Shown here: positions 1-6,107 of the stretch, piece by piece
Layout: the number at the start of each line of letters is the position of its first letter
Numbering within the stretch: position 1 is the stretch's first letter
From: Conexibacter sp.
Lineage (GTDB): Bacteria > Actinomycetota > Thermoleophilia > Solirubrobacterales > Solirubrobacteraceae
NCBI GenBank assembly: GCA_025964215.1
Contig: JAOPZG010000214.1
Coordinates: 1-19,015, forward strand
Direction: 5' to 3'
DNA length: 19,015 bases
The notes under the pieces: model-generated
Told to the model about the DNA's origin: nothing
Databases searched by the model: none
The model's input: only the letters and a program-made list of their open reading frames with translations
Made by a program: the position numbers and the translations under genes

Positions 1-1841
1 GCCGAGACCACGGCCGGGTCGAACTGCGTGCCGGCGCAGCGCCGGAGCTCGCTGAGCGCGGCGTCGACCGGCTGCGCGGCGCGGTACGGGCGGTCGGACG
101 TCATGGCGTGCAGTGCGTCGCAGACCGCGACGATCCGGGCGGGCAGCGGGATCGCGTCTCCTTGGAGTCCGTCCGGGTAGCCGGCGCCGTCGTAGCGCTC
201 GTGGACGGCGCGGACGAGCGGGGCGACGCCGGTCAGCAGCGGGATCCGCTGGAGCAGCGCGGCGCCGATGGCGGAGTGCTCCTTGATCTCCTCGAACTCC
301 TCGGACGTGAGGCGCCCCGGCTTGATCAGGAGGTCTGATCGAACTCCGATCTTGCCGATGTCGTGCAGCAGGGCGCAGTAGCGGAGCGGGCGCAGCTCGG
401 CGTCGGTGAGGCCGAGGTCGCGGCCGGTCTGGAGGGCGAGGTCGGCGACCATGTCGGCGTGGTCGGCGGTGTAGGCGTCCTTGGTCTCCAGGACGTCGGC
501 GAGGACGCCGAGCGTGGTGGCGAAGGAGGTCTCGAGCTCCTGGGTGAGCGCGCAGCGGTGCAGGGCGGCGCCGACCTGGGCGACGACCGCGTCGGCGAGC
601 AGGAGGTCGTCGTCGCCGAAGGCGTGGGTGGCGAGCTGCTCGAGGTTCAGGATGCCCCAGATGCGGCCGTCGACCAGGATCGGCAGGGAGAGCTCGGAGC
701 CGGGATCGGAGCGCGGGTCGCGCCGGAGGTAGTCCGGGTCGGTGGTCGTGTCGGCGATGACCGCGGGCTGGCCGGTGCGCGCGACGCGGCCGTTGACCCC
801 TTCTTGTATGGGTTGCTCGTAGGCCAGGAAGTCCTCGTGGGCGGCGAGCGGGCCGGCGGCGGCGACGACGCGCAGGATGCCGTCGGGGTCGAGGCGCTGG
901 ATGACCGCGAGGAAGAAGCCGAAGGCGGAGTGGAGCTCGTCGACCGCCGCGTGGGCGACGGCGTCGGGCTCGTCGAGGGGCGCGAGCTTGACGGCCAGGC
1001 GTGCGGCGACGGCGAGGCGGGAGTGGGGGCCGGGGTCGGCGGCGGTCCGGGCTTCGGTCGTCCGTCCCTTGTTGGTGTACATCGCGCCGTCGGCGGCGTA
1101 GAGCAGCGCGTCGCGGGTCGTGCCGTCCTCGGGGAAGGTCGTGATGCCGAAGGAGACGCCGTCGCGGTGGGCGACGCGCTCGATCGCGTCGGCGGCGCGG
1201 CGGGCGATCCGGGCGGCGGCGTCGCGGTCGGCGCGGGGGAGGATCAGAGCGAACTCGTCGCCGCCGATGCGGAAGGCGGAGTCCGTGGTCCGGCAGGCCG
1301 CCGCGACCGCGCCGGCCGTGGCGCGCAGGGTGCGGTCGCCGGCGGCGTGGCCGCCGAGGTCGTTGACGGCCTTGAAGCGGTCGAGGTCGAAGATGACGAG
1401 CGAGAGGTGCAGCGGCGGCGTGGCGGCGCTTGCTCGTTGGAGCTGGGCGTCCAGCGCGTCGTGGAACTCGCGGTGGTTGAGCAGGCCGGTGAGCGGGTCC
1501 CGGCGCGCGCGGGCGTCGTGCTCGGCGAGCGTGAAGAGGTTGTCGAGGGCGAGCGCGGCGTGCTCGGCGAAGGCGGCGAGCGTGGCGCGCTGCCGTCGGC
1601 GGCGGGTTGGGATCGGGTTCGCGGTCTGGAGGTGGCCGATCGTCCGTCCGCGCGCCGTCAGCGGGAAGACCGCGCCCTGCGGACCGTCGGGGCCGGTCCC
1701 GAGCTTGAGCTGCGGGAGCAGCCCCGGGAAGAGCGCATTCGCTCGCCGCTGGATCGTCGCGGCGCACTCCTCCACGCTCGTCGCCGAGGCGACGTCGGCG
1801 ACGGCGGCCATCAGACGTGAAGAGGAGGCACTGCTGGGCAT
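1..1841 (-). CDS. GGDEF-GAF-HD-GYP cyclic-di-GMP turnover protein (3' end beyond window)
   Basis: Reading the minus strand from 1841 gives at least 613 residues with no stop, running off the left edge. A GGDEF diguanylate cyclase domain comes first, with intact RIGGDEF at about residues 190-196 and an RTTD inhibitory I-site five residues before it. A GAF-like sensor domain follows at about 250-390. An HD-GYP phosphodiesterase domain completes the visible part, with LLHDIGKIGV near residue 490 and HERYDGAGYPDG near 546-558. Both synthesis and hydrolysis motifs look intact, so the protein could make and break c-di-GMP under GAF control in the cytoplasm; no signal peptide or membrane segment is seen. 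ATG at 1841 has only a weak GGTGG upstream; ATG at 1811 is an alternative without a ribosome site. It is chromosomal backbone, divergent from the tRNA gene, and only its last part is missing. Confidence 0.9.
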   Translation of the reverse strand, partial: MPSSASSSRLMAAVADVASATSVEECAATIQRRANALFPGLLPQLKLGTGPDGPQGAVFPLTARGRTIGHLQTANPIPTRRRRQRATLAAFAEHAALALDNLFTLAEHDARARRDPLTGLLNHREFHDALDAQLQRASAATPPLHLSLVIFDLDRFKAVNDLGGHAAGDRTLRATAGAVAAACRTTDSAFRIGGDEFALILPRADRDAAARIARRAADAIERVAHRDGVSFGITTFPEDGTTRDALLYAADGAMYTNKGRTTEARTAADPGPHSRLAVAARLAVKLAPLDEPDAVAHAAVDELHSAFGFFLAVIQRLDPDGILRVVAAAGPLAAHEDFLAYEQPIQEGVNGRVARTGQPAVIADTTTDPDYLRRDPRSDPGSELSLPILVDGRIWGILNLEQLATHAFGDDDLLLADAVVAQVGAALHRCALTQELETSFATTLGVLADVLETKDAYTADHADMVADLALQTGRDLGLTDAELRPLRYCALLHDIGKIGVRSDLLIKPGRLTSEEFEEIKEHSAIGAALLQRIPLLTGVAPLVRAVHERYDGAGYPDGLQGDAIPLPARIVAVCDALHAMTSDRPYRAAQPVDAALSELRRCAGTQFDPAVVS

Positions 1842-1962
1842 GCCACCGGGAATTCGGCAGGACACGCCGCTTTCTGATGGGCCCACCGGTCCAAAGCGAG
1901 ATCGACCGCCGGTCCACCCCTGCCAAACCGTCCTGCACCCGCCAACTCCCCCGCGTTGGCGC

Positions 1963-1968
1963 TAGACT
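1963..1968 (+). promoter_or_regulatory. possible -10 element of the tRNA-Thr gene
   Basis: TAGACT fits the actinobacterial TANNNT -10 pattern and lies 22 bp before the first base of the tRNA. No good -35 hexamer is seen at 16-19 bp upstream. A short inverted repeat CCAAC/GTTGG just upstream could be incidental. Otherwise the stretch 1842-1990 shows no gene. Confidence 0.3.
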
Positions 1969-1990
1969 GCCGCCGTCACGCAGGACCAGT

Positions 1991-2063
1991 GCCGACGTAG
2001 CTCAGCTGGTAGAGCACTTCACTCGTAATGAAGGGGTCCCGGGTTCGAGTCCCGGCGTCGGCT
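1991..2063 (+). tRNA. tRNA-Thr (anticodon CGT)
   Basis: A 73-nt cloverleaf can be drawn by hand. The acceptor arm is GCCGACG/CGTCGGC and the D stem GCTC/GAGC. The anticodon stem is CTTCA/TGAAG with loop CTCGTAA, which gives anticodon CGT (threonine, codon ACG). The variable region is GGGTC, the T stem CCGGG/CCCGG with loop TTCGAGT, and the discriminator base T. CCA is not encoded. Its 3' part, from the anticodon loop onward, is duplicated at 15525-15566, so this gene is the island's integration site. The island supplies an identical 3' end and keeps the tRNA functional. Confidence 0.95.
2022..2063 (+). repeat. attL: 42-bp direct repeat, 3' part of tRNA-Thr
   Basis: It is identical to 15525-15566. 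Identity starts at the first base of the anticodon loop (C of CTCGTAA) and ends at the discriminator base; the flanking bases differ on both sides. Crossover within the anticodon loop is typical of one class of tRNA-targeting tyrosine recombinases, and the CTTCA/TGAAG stem would give the core-type inverted repeat. Confidence 0.93.
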
Positions 2064-2127
2064 CTTCGGGAAGTCCCTGCAAGGCTCCATGTTTCGCGAC
2101 TCGTAGGAGTCGCTCGAAATCCGCAAT

Positions 2128-2151
2128 GGGGTCCGGATGGGGTCCGAAACG
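2128..2151 (+). repeat. 24-bp end repeat, left copy
   Basis: It is identical to 15388-15411 in the same orientation. Inside it the heptamer GGGGTCC occurs twice, 11 bp apart. It lies 65 bp inside attL, and its partner lies 113 bp inside attR. Paired repeats near both ends of an integrated element are what arm-type integrase or Xis sites look like. A tandem TTCGGGTC(G/C)G pair follows at 2159-2178. The rest of 2064-2242 holds no gene. Confidence 0.6.
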
Positions 2152-2242
2152 CGGTCGTTTCGGGTCGGTTCGGGTCCGGTGCAGGACCGCGTGGTCTGCG
2201 ATGGGGCGAGGGGTGTTCGGCCTCCTCATCGACTGAGAGAGC

Positions 2243-2479
2243 ATGGTTCAGCTCTCGTTCCCGATGCCGGACGACGGTCGATCCGGTGGCCGTTCGGCGT
2301 ACGTCACGGTCGCCGAGGCGGCGGAAGAGCTGCGCTGCCACGAGCGCACGATCCGTCGCGCGATCGACCGCGGAGCGTTGCGCGCCGGCCGTGTCCGCGG
2401 CGCCAACGCGGCGCGCGGGTCGTGGCGGATCCGGCGCGAAGACCTCGACGCCTGGTTGTACGCGGAGCCGCCGGAGTGA
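2243..2479 (+). CDS. excisionase-like winged-helix (MerR/Xis-type HTH) protein
   Basis: This 78-aa protein carries the small excisionase/MerR-type helix-turn-helix. YVTVAEAAEELRCHERTIRRAIDRG at about residues 17-41 is the helix-turn-helix, followed by a short wing and the typical ending WRIRREDLDAWLYA. In the family this domain either directs excision by bending DNA at the attachment site (Xis/RDF) or acts as a small regulator. Its place between attL and the integrase, with its TGA overlapping the likely integrase ribosome site, argues for a recombination directionality factor. ATG 2243 is preceded by GAGAGA. No distinct promoter was found between attL and this start. A plain transcriptional regulator of the integrase is the alternative. 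Confidence 0.8.
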   Translation: MVQLSFPMPDDGRSGGRSAYVTVAEAAEELRCHERTIRRAIDRGALRAGRVRGANAARGSWRIRREDLDAWLYAEPPE

Positions 2480-2484
2480 GCGCC

Positions 2485-3648
2485 ATGCCGCGTAGCGCGG
2501 GGCGGGAACCGACGGTGGAGCTGCGGCGTCGGCGTTTGGCCGACGGGGGCTGGTCGGAGACGCCGACCGTCCGTTACTACGACGAGCTCGGGGTCCGGCG
2601 GCGCCAGTCCTTCGAGACGATGGCCGAGGCCGACTTCGAGCGGGCGCGCCTCGCGCTGGACCAGAGTCGCCGCGGGCCGATCGCCGGCCCGGCCGAGTCC
2701 ATGACCTTGGCCGACTTCTGGCCGACCTACCACGCCGACGCGTGCTCACGGCTGCAGGAGGCGACGATCGCCAGCTACGAGGGCGTCTGGCGGCGCGCGG
2801 TCGAGCAGCGTCTCGGCGACCGGCCGCTGCATGAGATCACGCCGCGCGAGATCTCGATGTGGCGGGTGGAGATGCAGAAGGCCGGCAAGGGACCCGAGGC
2901 GATCCGCATGTCCATGATGCTGGTCCAGGCGATGTTCACGCTCGCGTTGGAGTGGGGCGAGGCGTCGACCAACCCGGTGGCCTTGGTGCGCAAGCCGCGT
3001 CAAGGTCGCCAACGCGCGATCGAGGTCATGGACCCCAACTTGGTCGAGCGCGTCCGTCGGCGGATGCTCGCCCACGGCGACCCTTTCAGCGCGACGCTCG
3101 TCAGCGTCCTGGCCTACTCGGGCATGCGGCCCGGCGAGGCGCTGGCGCTCGAACGCCGACACATTCGCAACGACACCATCTTGGTCGAGCAGGCCGTCGC
3201 GCGCGGGCGGATCAAGCTGCAGAAGACCGGACGGATCTACCGGACCGTCGATCTCCTGCCGCCGCTGCGCGACGACCTGGCCTCGTGGATCGCGTCGTCG
3301 GGCCGGGACGCGCCGACCGATCGCCTGTTCCCGCGCGACGACGGCGAATGGTTCCGCATCGACGACTGGAACAACTGGCGCAACCGCAAGTTCTACGAGG
3401 CCTTCGATGACCTGGAGATCAGCCGCCGTCGGCCCTACGACCTCCGTCACTCCTTCGTCTCGCTGATGATCCGCGAAGGCGAGCTGTCGATCGTCGAGCT
3501 AGCCGACCAGCTCGGCCACGCGGCGACCGAGACGCTGAAGACCTACGCGCACGTCTTCTCGGAGTACCGGCGCCAGCCACGTGTGCCCGCGGTCGAGCTG
3601 ATCGCAGAGGCGCGGAGAGATCTCCCTAGAGCCGGCGGTGACAGGTGA
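2485..3648 (+). CDS. int: tyrosine recombinase (site-specific integrase)
   Basis: The 387-aa protein has an N-terminal arm-binding region, a core-binding SAM-like domain at about residues 70-165, and a C-terminal catalytic domain. Visible catalytic residues are Arg215 (SGMRPGEAL), Arg321 in RPYDLRHSF, His345 (QLGH) and the nucleophile Tyr354 (LKTYAHVF). The first His of the usual HxxR box is Tyr318, a known variation. It should catalyse integration and excision between the tRNA-Thr repeat copies. ATG 2485 was chosen because GGAG lies 8 nt upstream; a GTG at 2476 is also in frame. The reading frame stays open much further upstream, but that part runs through the excisionase gene and is unlikely to be translated. 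Orientation away from the tRNA is as usual for tRNA-linked islands. Confidence 0.95.
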   Translation: MPRSAGREPTVELRRRRLADGGWSETPTVRYYDELGVRRRQSFETMAEADFERARLALDQSRRGPIAGPAESMTLADFWPTYHADACSRLQEATIASYEGVWRRAVEQRLGDRPLHEITPREISMWRVEMQKAGKGPEAIRMSMMLVQAMFTLALEWGEASTNPVALVRKPRQGRQRAIEVMDPNLVERVRRRMLAHGDPFSATLVSVLAYSGMRPGEALALERRHIRNDTILVEQAVARGRIKLQKTGRIYRTVDLLPPLRDDLASWIASSGRDAPTDRLFPRDDGEWFRIDDWNNWRNRKFYEAFDDLEISRRRPYDLRHSFVSLMIREGELSIVELADQLGHAATETLKTYAHVFSEYRRQPRVPAVELIAEARRDLPRAGGDR

Positions 3649-3681
3649 CCGACACATCGTCGAGAATGGGAGACGGTGACC

Positions 3682-4833
3682 GTGCGCGTCGACATCGCTC
3701 CTGAGGTTCTGGTCTGGGCCAGCGTGCGCTCCGGCCTGGCCCACGACGAGATCGTGCGCCACTTCCCCCGCTTCGATGATTGGGTCGGACAGCACGGCGA
3801 CGCACCCACCCTGCGCCAGGTCGAGAGCTTCGCGCAACGGACACACACCCCCGTCGGGATGCTGCTCCTCCCAGCGCCGCCGGAAGAGGCGCTGCCGATC
3901 CCGGACTTCCGGACGTTCGCGGGTCAAGGTCTCGCGCAGCCGAGTGCTGACCTGCTGGACGCCGTGTTCCTGTGCGAGCAGCGCCAGGGCTGGTACCGCG
4001 AGCATCTGCTCGGCCTCGGCGAAGAGCCGTTGGAGTTCGTCGGCTCCCGCCGGACCACCGATGACGTCGACCTCGCCGCCGACGAGATCCGGGAGGTCTT
4101 GGGGTTCCAGGTCTCGCAGCGCGCGAGCCATCCAACCTGGACCGAAGCCCTGCGCGCGCTCATCGACTTGGTCGAGGGCGCCGGCATGCTGGTGATGGTC
4201 AGCGGGATCGTCGGAAGCAACACGCATCGCGTTCTCGATCCGACCGAGTTCCGCGGGTTCGCACTAGTTGATGAACTTGCGCCGCTGGTGTTCATCAACG
4301 CCACGGACACCAAGGCCGCGCAGATCTTCACGTTGGCTCACGAGGTCGCCCACGTGTGGCTCGGCCAGTCCGCCGTATCCAACCCCCGGCTGGACCGGCC
4401 GGAGCGGAGCAACGCCAGCGAGCAGTGGTGCGACGCCGTGGCGGCGGAGGTGCTCGTGCCCTTGGAGACGCTGCGTCAGCAGTTCAACGCCAACGCCCCG
4501 ATCCAAGACGAGATCCAGCGGCTGGCTGGGTTCTACAAGGCCAGCACGCTGGTCGTCCTCCGCCGCATCTTCGACGGAGGTTTGCTGGGCTGGGACGAGT
4601 ACCGCGCTGCCTACGCCTCCGAGTACGAGCGCGTGATGGCGATCGTCCGCGAGAGCCCCAGCGGCGGCGACTTCTACAACACGCAGCCGCTGCGGGCGAG
4701 CCGACGATTCTCGAAGGCGATCATCGCCAGCGCGCTCGAAGGGAACACGACCTACCGCGAGGCCTATCGCCTCCTCGGCTTGAAGACCGCCGACACCTTC
4801 GCGAAGCTCGGCGAAGCGCTCGGGGTGTCGTGA
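3682..4833 (+). CDS. XRE-like / ImmA-IrrE family zinc metallopeptidase, antitoxin-side partner of DUF4411
   Basis: The protein has 383 residues from GTG 3682. The N-terminus has the degenerate XRE-like helix-turn-helix found in this family and ends in the typical LPIPDFRT. The C-terminal half carries the ImmA/IrrE (COG2856-type) zinc protease motif LAHEVAHVWLG (His220, Glu221, His224), with a likely third ligand Glu247 in SEQWCDAVAAEVLVP. Such proteins cleave a repressor or act as the regulatory half of toxin-antitoxin pairs. It overlaps the DUF4411 gene by one base (TGATG), so the two are co-translated. GTG 3682 was preferred over GTG 3676 because GGGAG at 3668-3672 has proper spacing only to 3682. 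Only about 33 bp separate it from int, so read-through from int is possible. Confidence 0.88.
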   Translation: MRVDIAPEVLVWASVRSGLAHDEIVRHFPRFDDWVGQHGDAPTLRQVESFAQRTHTPVGMLLLPAPPEEALPIPDFRTFAGQGLAQPSADLLDAVFLCEQRQGWYREHLLGLGEEPLEFVGSRRTTDDVDLAADEIREVLGFQVSQRASHPTWTEALRALIDLVEGAGMLVMVSGIVGSNTHRVLDPTEFRGFALVDELAPLVFINATDTKAAQIFTLAHEVAHVWLGQSAVSNPRLDRPERSNASEQWCDAVAAEVLVPLETLRQQFNANAPIQDEIQRLAGFYKASTLVVLRRIFDGGLLGWDEYRAAYASEYERVMAIVRESPSGGDFYNTQPLRASRRFSKAIIASALEGNTTYREAYRLLGLKTADTFAKLGEALGVS

Positions 4834-5327
4834 TGTACCTGGTGGACTCGGACGTGTTCATGCAGGCGAAGAACCGTCACTACGGGTTCGACTTCTGCCC
4901 CGGGTTCTGGGCCTGGCTCGACGCGGCACACGAGACCGGTCGGGTGGCCAGCGTGGGCAAGATCGGTGACGAGCTTCGCGCGGGGAAGGACGAGCTCGCC
5001 GCATGGGCGGGAGATCGCTCGGCGTTCTTCCTCGAGCCAGACGACGCCGTCGTGACGAGCCTGCGTGTGCTGAGCGGGTGGGCGATCGACAAGAGCACGG
5101 GCTACTTCCTGGCGGCGCGCAACGACTTCCTCGCGTCGGCCGACTACTACCTGATCGCCCATGCGCACGCGCAGAGCCACGTTGTAGTGACCCATGAGCG
5201 ATCGCAGCCGGACAGCAAGCGGCGGATTAAGATTCCCGACGCGTGCGCGGCCTTCGGCGTCAAGTGCATCGACCCGTTCGAGATGCTCCGGGCCGAAGAC
5301 GTACGGCTCGTTCTCGCGCCCTCCTAG
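4833..5327 (+). CDS. DUF4411 PIN-like domain protein, putative ribonuclease toxin
   Basis: This 164-aa protein begins MYLVDSDVFMQAKN and has the conserved SADYYLIAHA and KIPDAC segments of DUF4411, a PIN-fold family. Candidate acidic metal ligands are Asp5 or Asp7, Glu47, Asp104 and Asp136. PIN domains are Mg-dependent ribonucleases, and DUF4411 genes regularly follow XRE/ImmA genes as the toxin half of a pair. ATG 4833 overlaps the upstream stop by one base. Its own stop overlaps the stop of the convergent XRE gene around a CCTAGG sequence. Toxicity is inferred from family and context; the active-site set appears complete. Confidence 0.85.
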   Translation: MYLVDSDVFMQAKNRHYGFDFCPGFWAWLDAAHETGRVASVGKIGDELRAGKDELAAWAGDRSAFFLEPDDAVVTSLRVLSGWAIDKSTGYFLAARNDFLASADYYLIAHAHAQSHVVVTHERSQPDSKRRIKIPDACAAFGVKCIDPFEMLRAEDVRLVLAPS

Positions 5328-5557
5328 GCGTCCGCGTCGACGGCCTTGCCGAGCGCCTGCATCGACAGCCCGACGGCTGCGGCCACGCTGCGGACCGTCG
5401 ACCAGCTCGGGTTCGTCTCTCCGCGCTCGAGTCGCGCCAGGGCGCCGACGGTGATCCCCGCCGCGTGGGCGGCGTTCTCCTGGGACAGGCCTGACTTCAG
5501 GCGGGCGTCGCGGAGGACGCGGGCGAGAACGGCGTCGTGCGCCGATGGGCGGGCCAT
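5324..5557 (-). CDS. small XRE-family transcriptional regulator
   Basis: The product has 77 residues from ATG 5557. A canonical XRE helix-turn-helix is readable: LRDARLKSGLSQENAAHAAG followed by ITVGALARLERGETNPSWST at about residues 14-53. The alternative TTG start at 5593 adds 12 residues, but a TATAGT -10 (5602 to 5597, minus strand) would put the transcript start at about 5590, so ATG 5557 fits better; its ribosome site is weak (GAAGG, close). It is convergent with the DUF4411 gene and divergent from the 149-aa gene. An inverted repeat lies directly over its promoter, so autoregulation and control of the divergent gene are likely. It could also regulate the neighbouring ImmA/DUF4411 pair. 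Confidence 0.85.
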   Translation of the reverse strand: MARPSAHDAVLARVLRDARLKSGLSQENAAHAAGITVGALARLERGETNPSWSTVRSVAAAVGLSMQALGKAVDADA

Positions 5558-5594
5558 CGCCTTCAGGTTCGCTAATGCCAGTTCCTTGAACAAG

Positions 5595-5620
5595 GCACTA
5601 TAAGACTAGGCTTAAAGTGC
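5595..5620. promoter_or_regulatory. operator-like inverted repeat in the XRE / 149-aa intergenic region
   Basis: The arms GCACTATAAG (5595-5604) and CTTAAAGTGC (5611-5620) are inverted copies with one mismatch and a 6-bp spacer. The left arm contains the TATAGT -10 of the XRE gene on the minus strand. The right arm abuts the extended -10 of the plus-strand gene. This is the geometry expected for an XRE dimer site repressing both promoters. Confidence 0.55.
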
Positions 5621-5626
5621 TACCCT
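5618..5626 (+). promoter_or_regulatory. extended -10 promoter for the 149-aa gene
   Basis: TGCTACCCT is a TGn-TANNNT extended -10 element. Its transcript would begin near 5633, inside the following palindrome. No good -35 hexamer was found, as is common for extended -10 promoters. Confidence 0.35.
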
Positions 5627-5649
5627 GGTTGTCGTCCACGACAACCAGG
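5624..5649. promoter_or_regulatory. perfect 12-bp-arm palindrome over the transcript start and ribosome site
   Basis: CCTGGTTGTCGT (5624-5635) and ACGACAACCAGG (5638-5649) are perfect inverted copies separated by two bases. The right arm runs into the AGGAGG ribosome site (5647-5652) of the 149-aa gene. It can be a dimeric protein operator or, if transcription starts upstream of it, an RNA hairpin hiding the ribosome site. Confidence 0.6.
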
Positions 5650-5657
5650 AGGCGAAG

Positions 5658-6107
5658 ATGAAGGTCATGGGTAGTGGCTCGCCGGCGCACCTCACGCTGC
5701 GGCTGCGCGAGCGCGAGGTGTCGGGCTTGGATCGCGCGCTCGAGCTTCGCGAGGCGATGGCGGGCGGCAGTTCCGACGCGACGCTGGAGCTGTCGCCGAC
5801 GCAGGTCCGCGCCGAGATCGCGGCCGCTCGCGAGCGGCTCGCCGGTGCGGCGAAGCTGGAGCAGGCGCGGGTTGAGATCACCGGCCCGACGTGGCTGCTG
5901 GCTCCGGTGATCTCCTCGGCGGCAGGCGCGGCCGCCGAACGGCTGGCGACGACGATGCTGCGGTTCACGCGCGACGGGCGGGACGTCGACGACGCCGAGG
6001 AGCTGCGGGCAGCCATCGGCGACGCGTCGGCATGGAGCGAGACGCTGATCGCTTGCCGGCACGCGCAGTCCGGGCCGCCGTCGGGCGCTCGGACCTCCGC
6101 GGACTAG
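5658..6107 (+). CDS. hypothetical 149-aa protein divergent from the XRE regulator
   Basis: I do not recognise the family. ATG 5658 has a strong AGGAGG five bases upstream (5647-5652), much better than most genes here, so the start and the gene are well supported. The protein is soluble, Ala/Arg/Glu-rich and probably mostly helical. It has an ELSPTQVRAEIAAARERLAG helix at about residues 45-64 and an Asp/Glu-rich stretch near residues 112-120 (DGRDVDDAEE). No membrane segment or catalytic motif is apparent. It is transcribed toward the convergent relaxase gene, and the two stop codons overlap (CTAG at 6104-6107). With two operator-like palindromes before it, it is probably tightly repressed. 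A role as transfer accessory, excision control or XRE-linked toxin is possible but unsupported. Confidence 0.7.
   Translation: MKVMGSGSPAHLTLRLREREVSGLDRALELREAMAGGSSDATLELSPTQVRAEIAAARERLAGAAKLEQARVEITGPTWLLAPVISSAAGAAAERLATTMLRFTRDGRDVDDAEELRAAIGDASAWSETLIACRHAQSGPPSGARTSAD

Noticed and set aside
363..1820. 485-codon open frame on the plus strand
   Set aside because: Low-complexity Gly/Val/Glu product. The minus strand here encodes clear GGDEF, GAF and HD-GYP motifs; this is a GC-driven shadow.
2137..2484. Upstream extension of the integrase frame from 2137
   Set aside because: It runs through the excisionase gene and non-coding attL region; ATG 2485 has a ribosome site and gives a normal integrase length.
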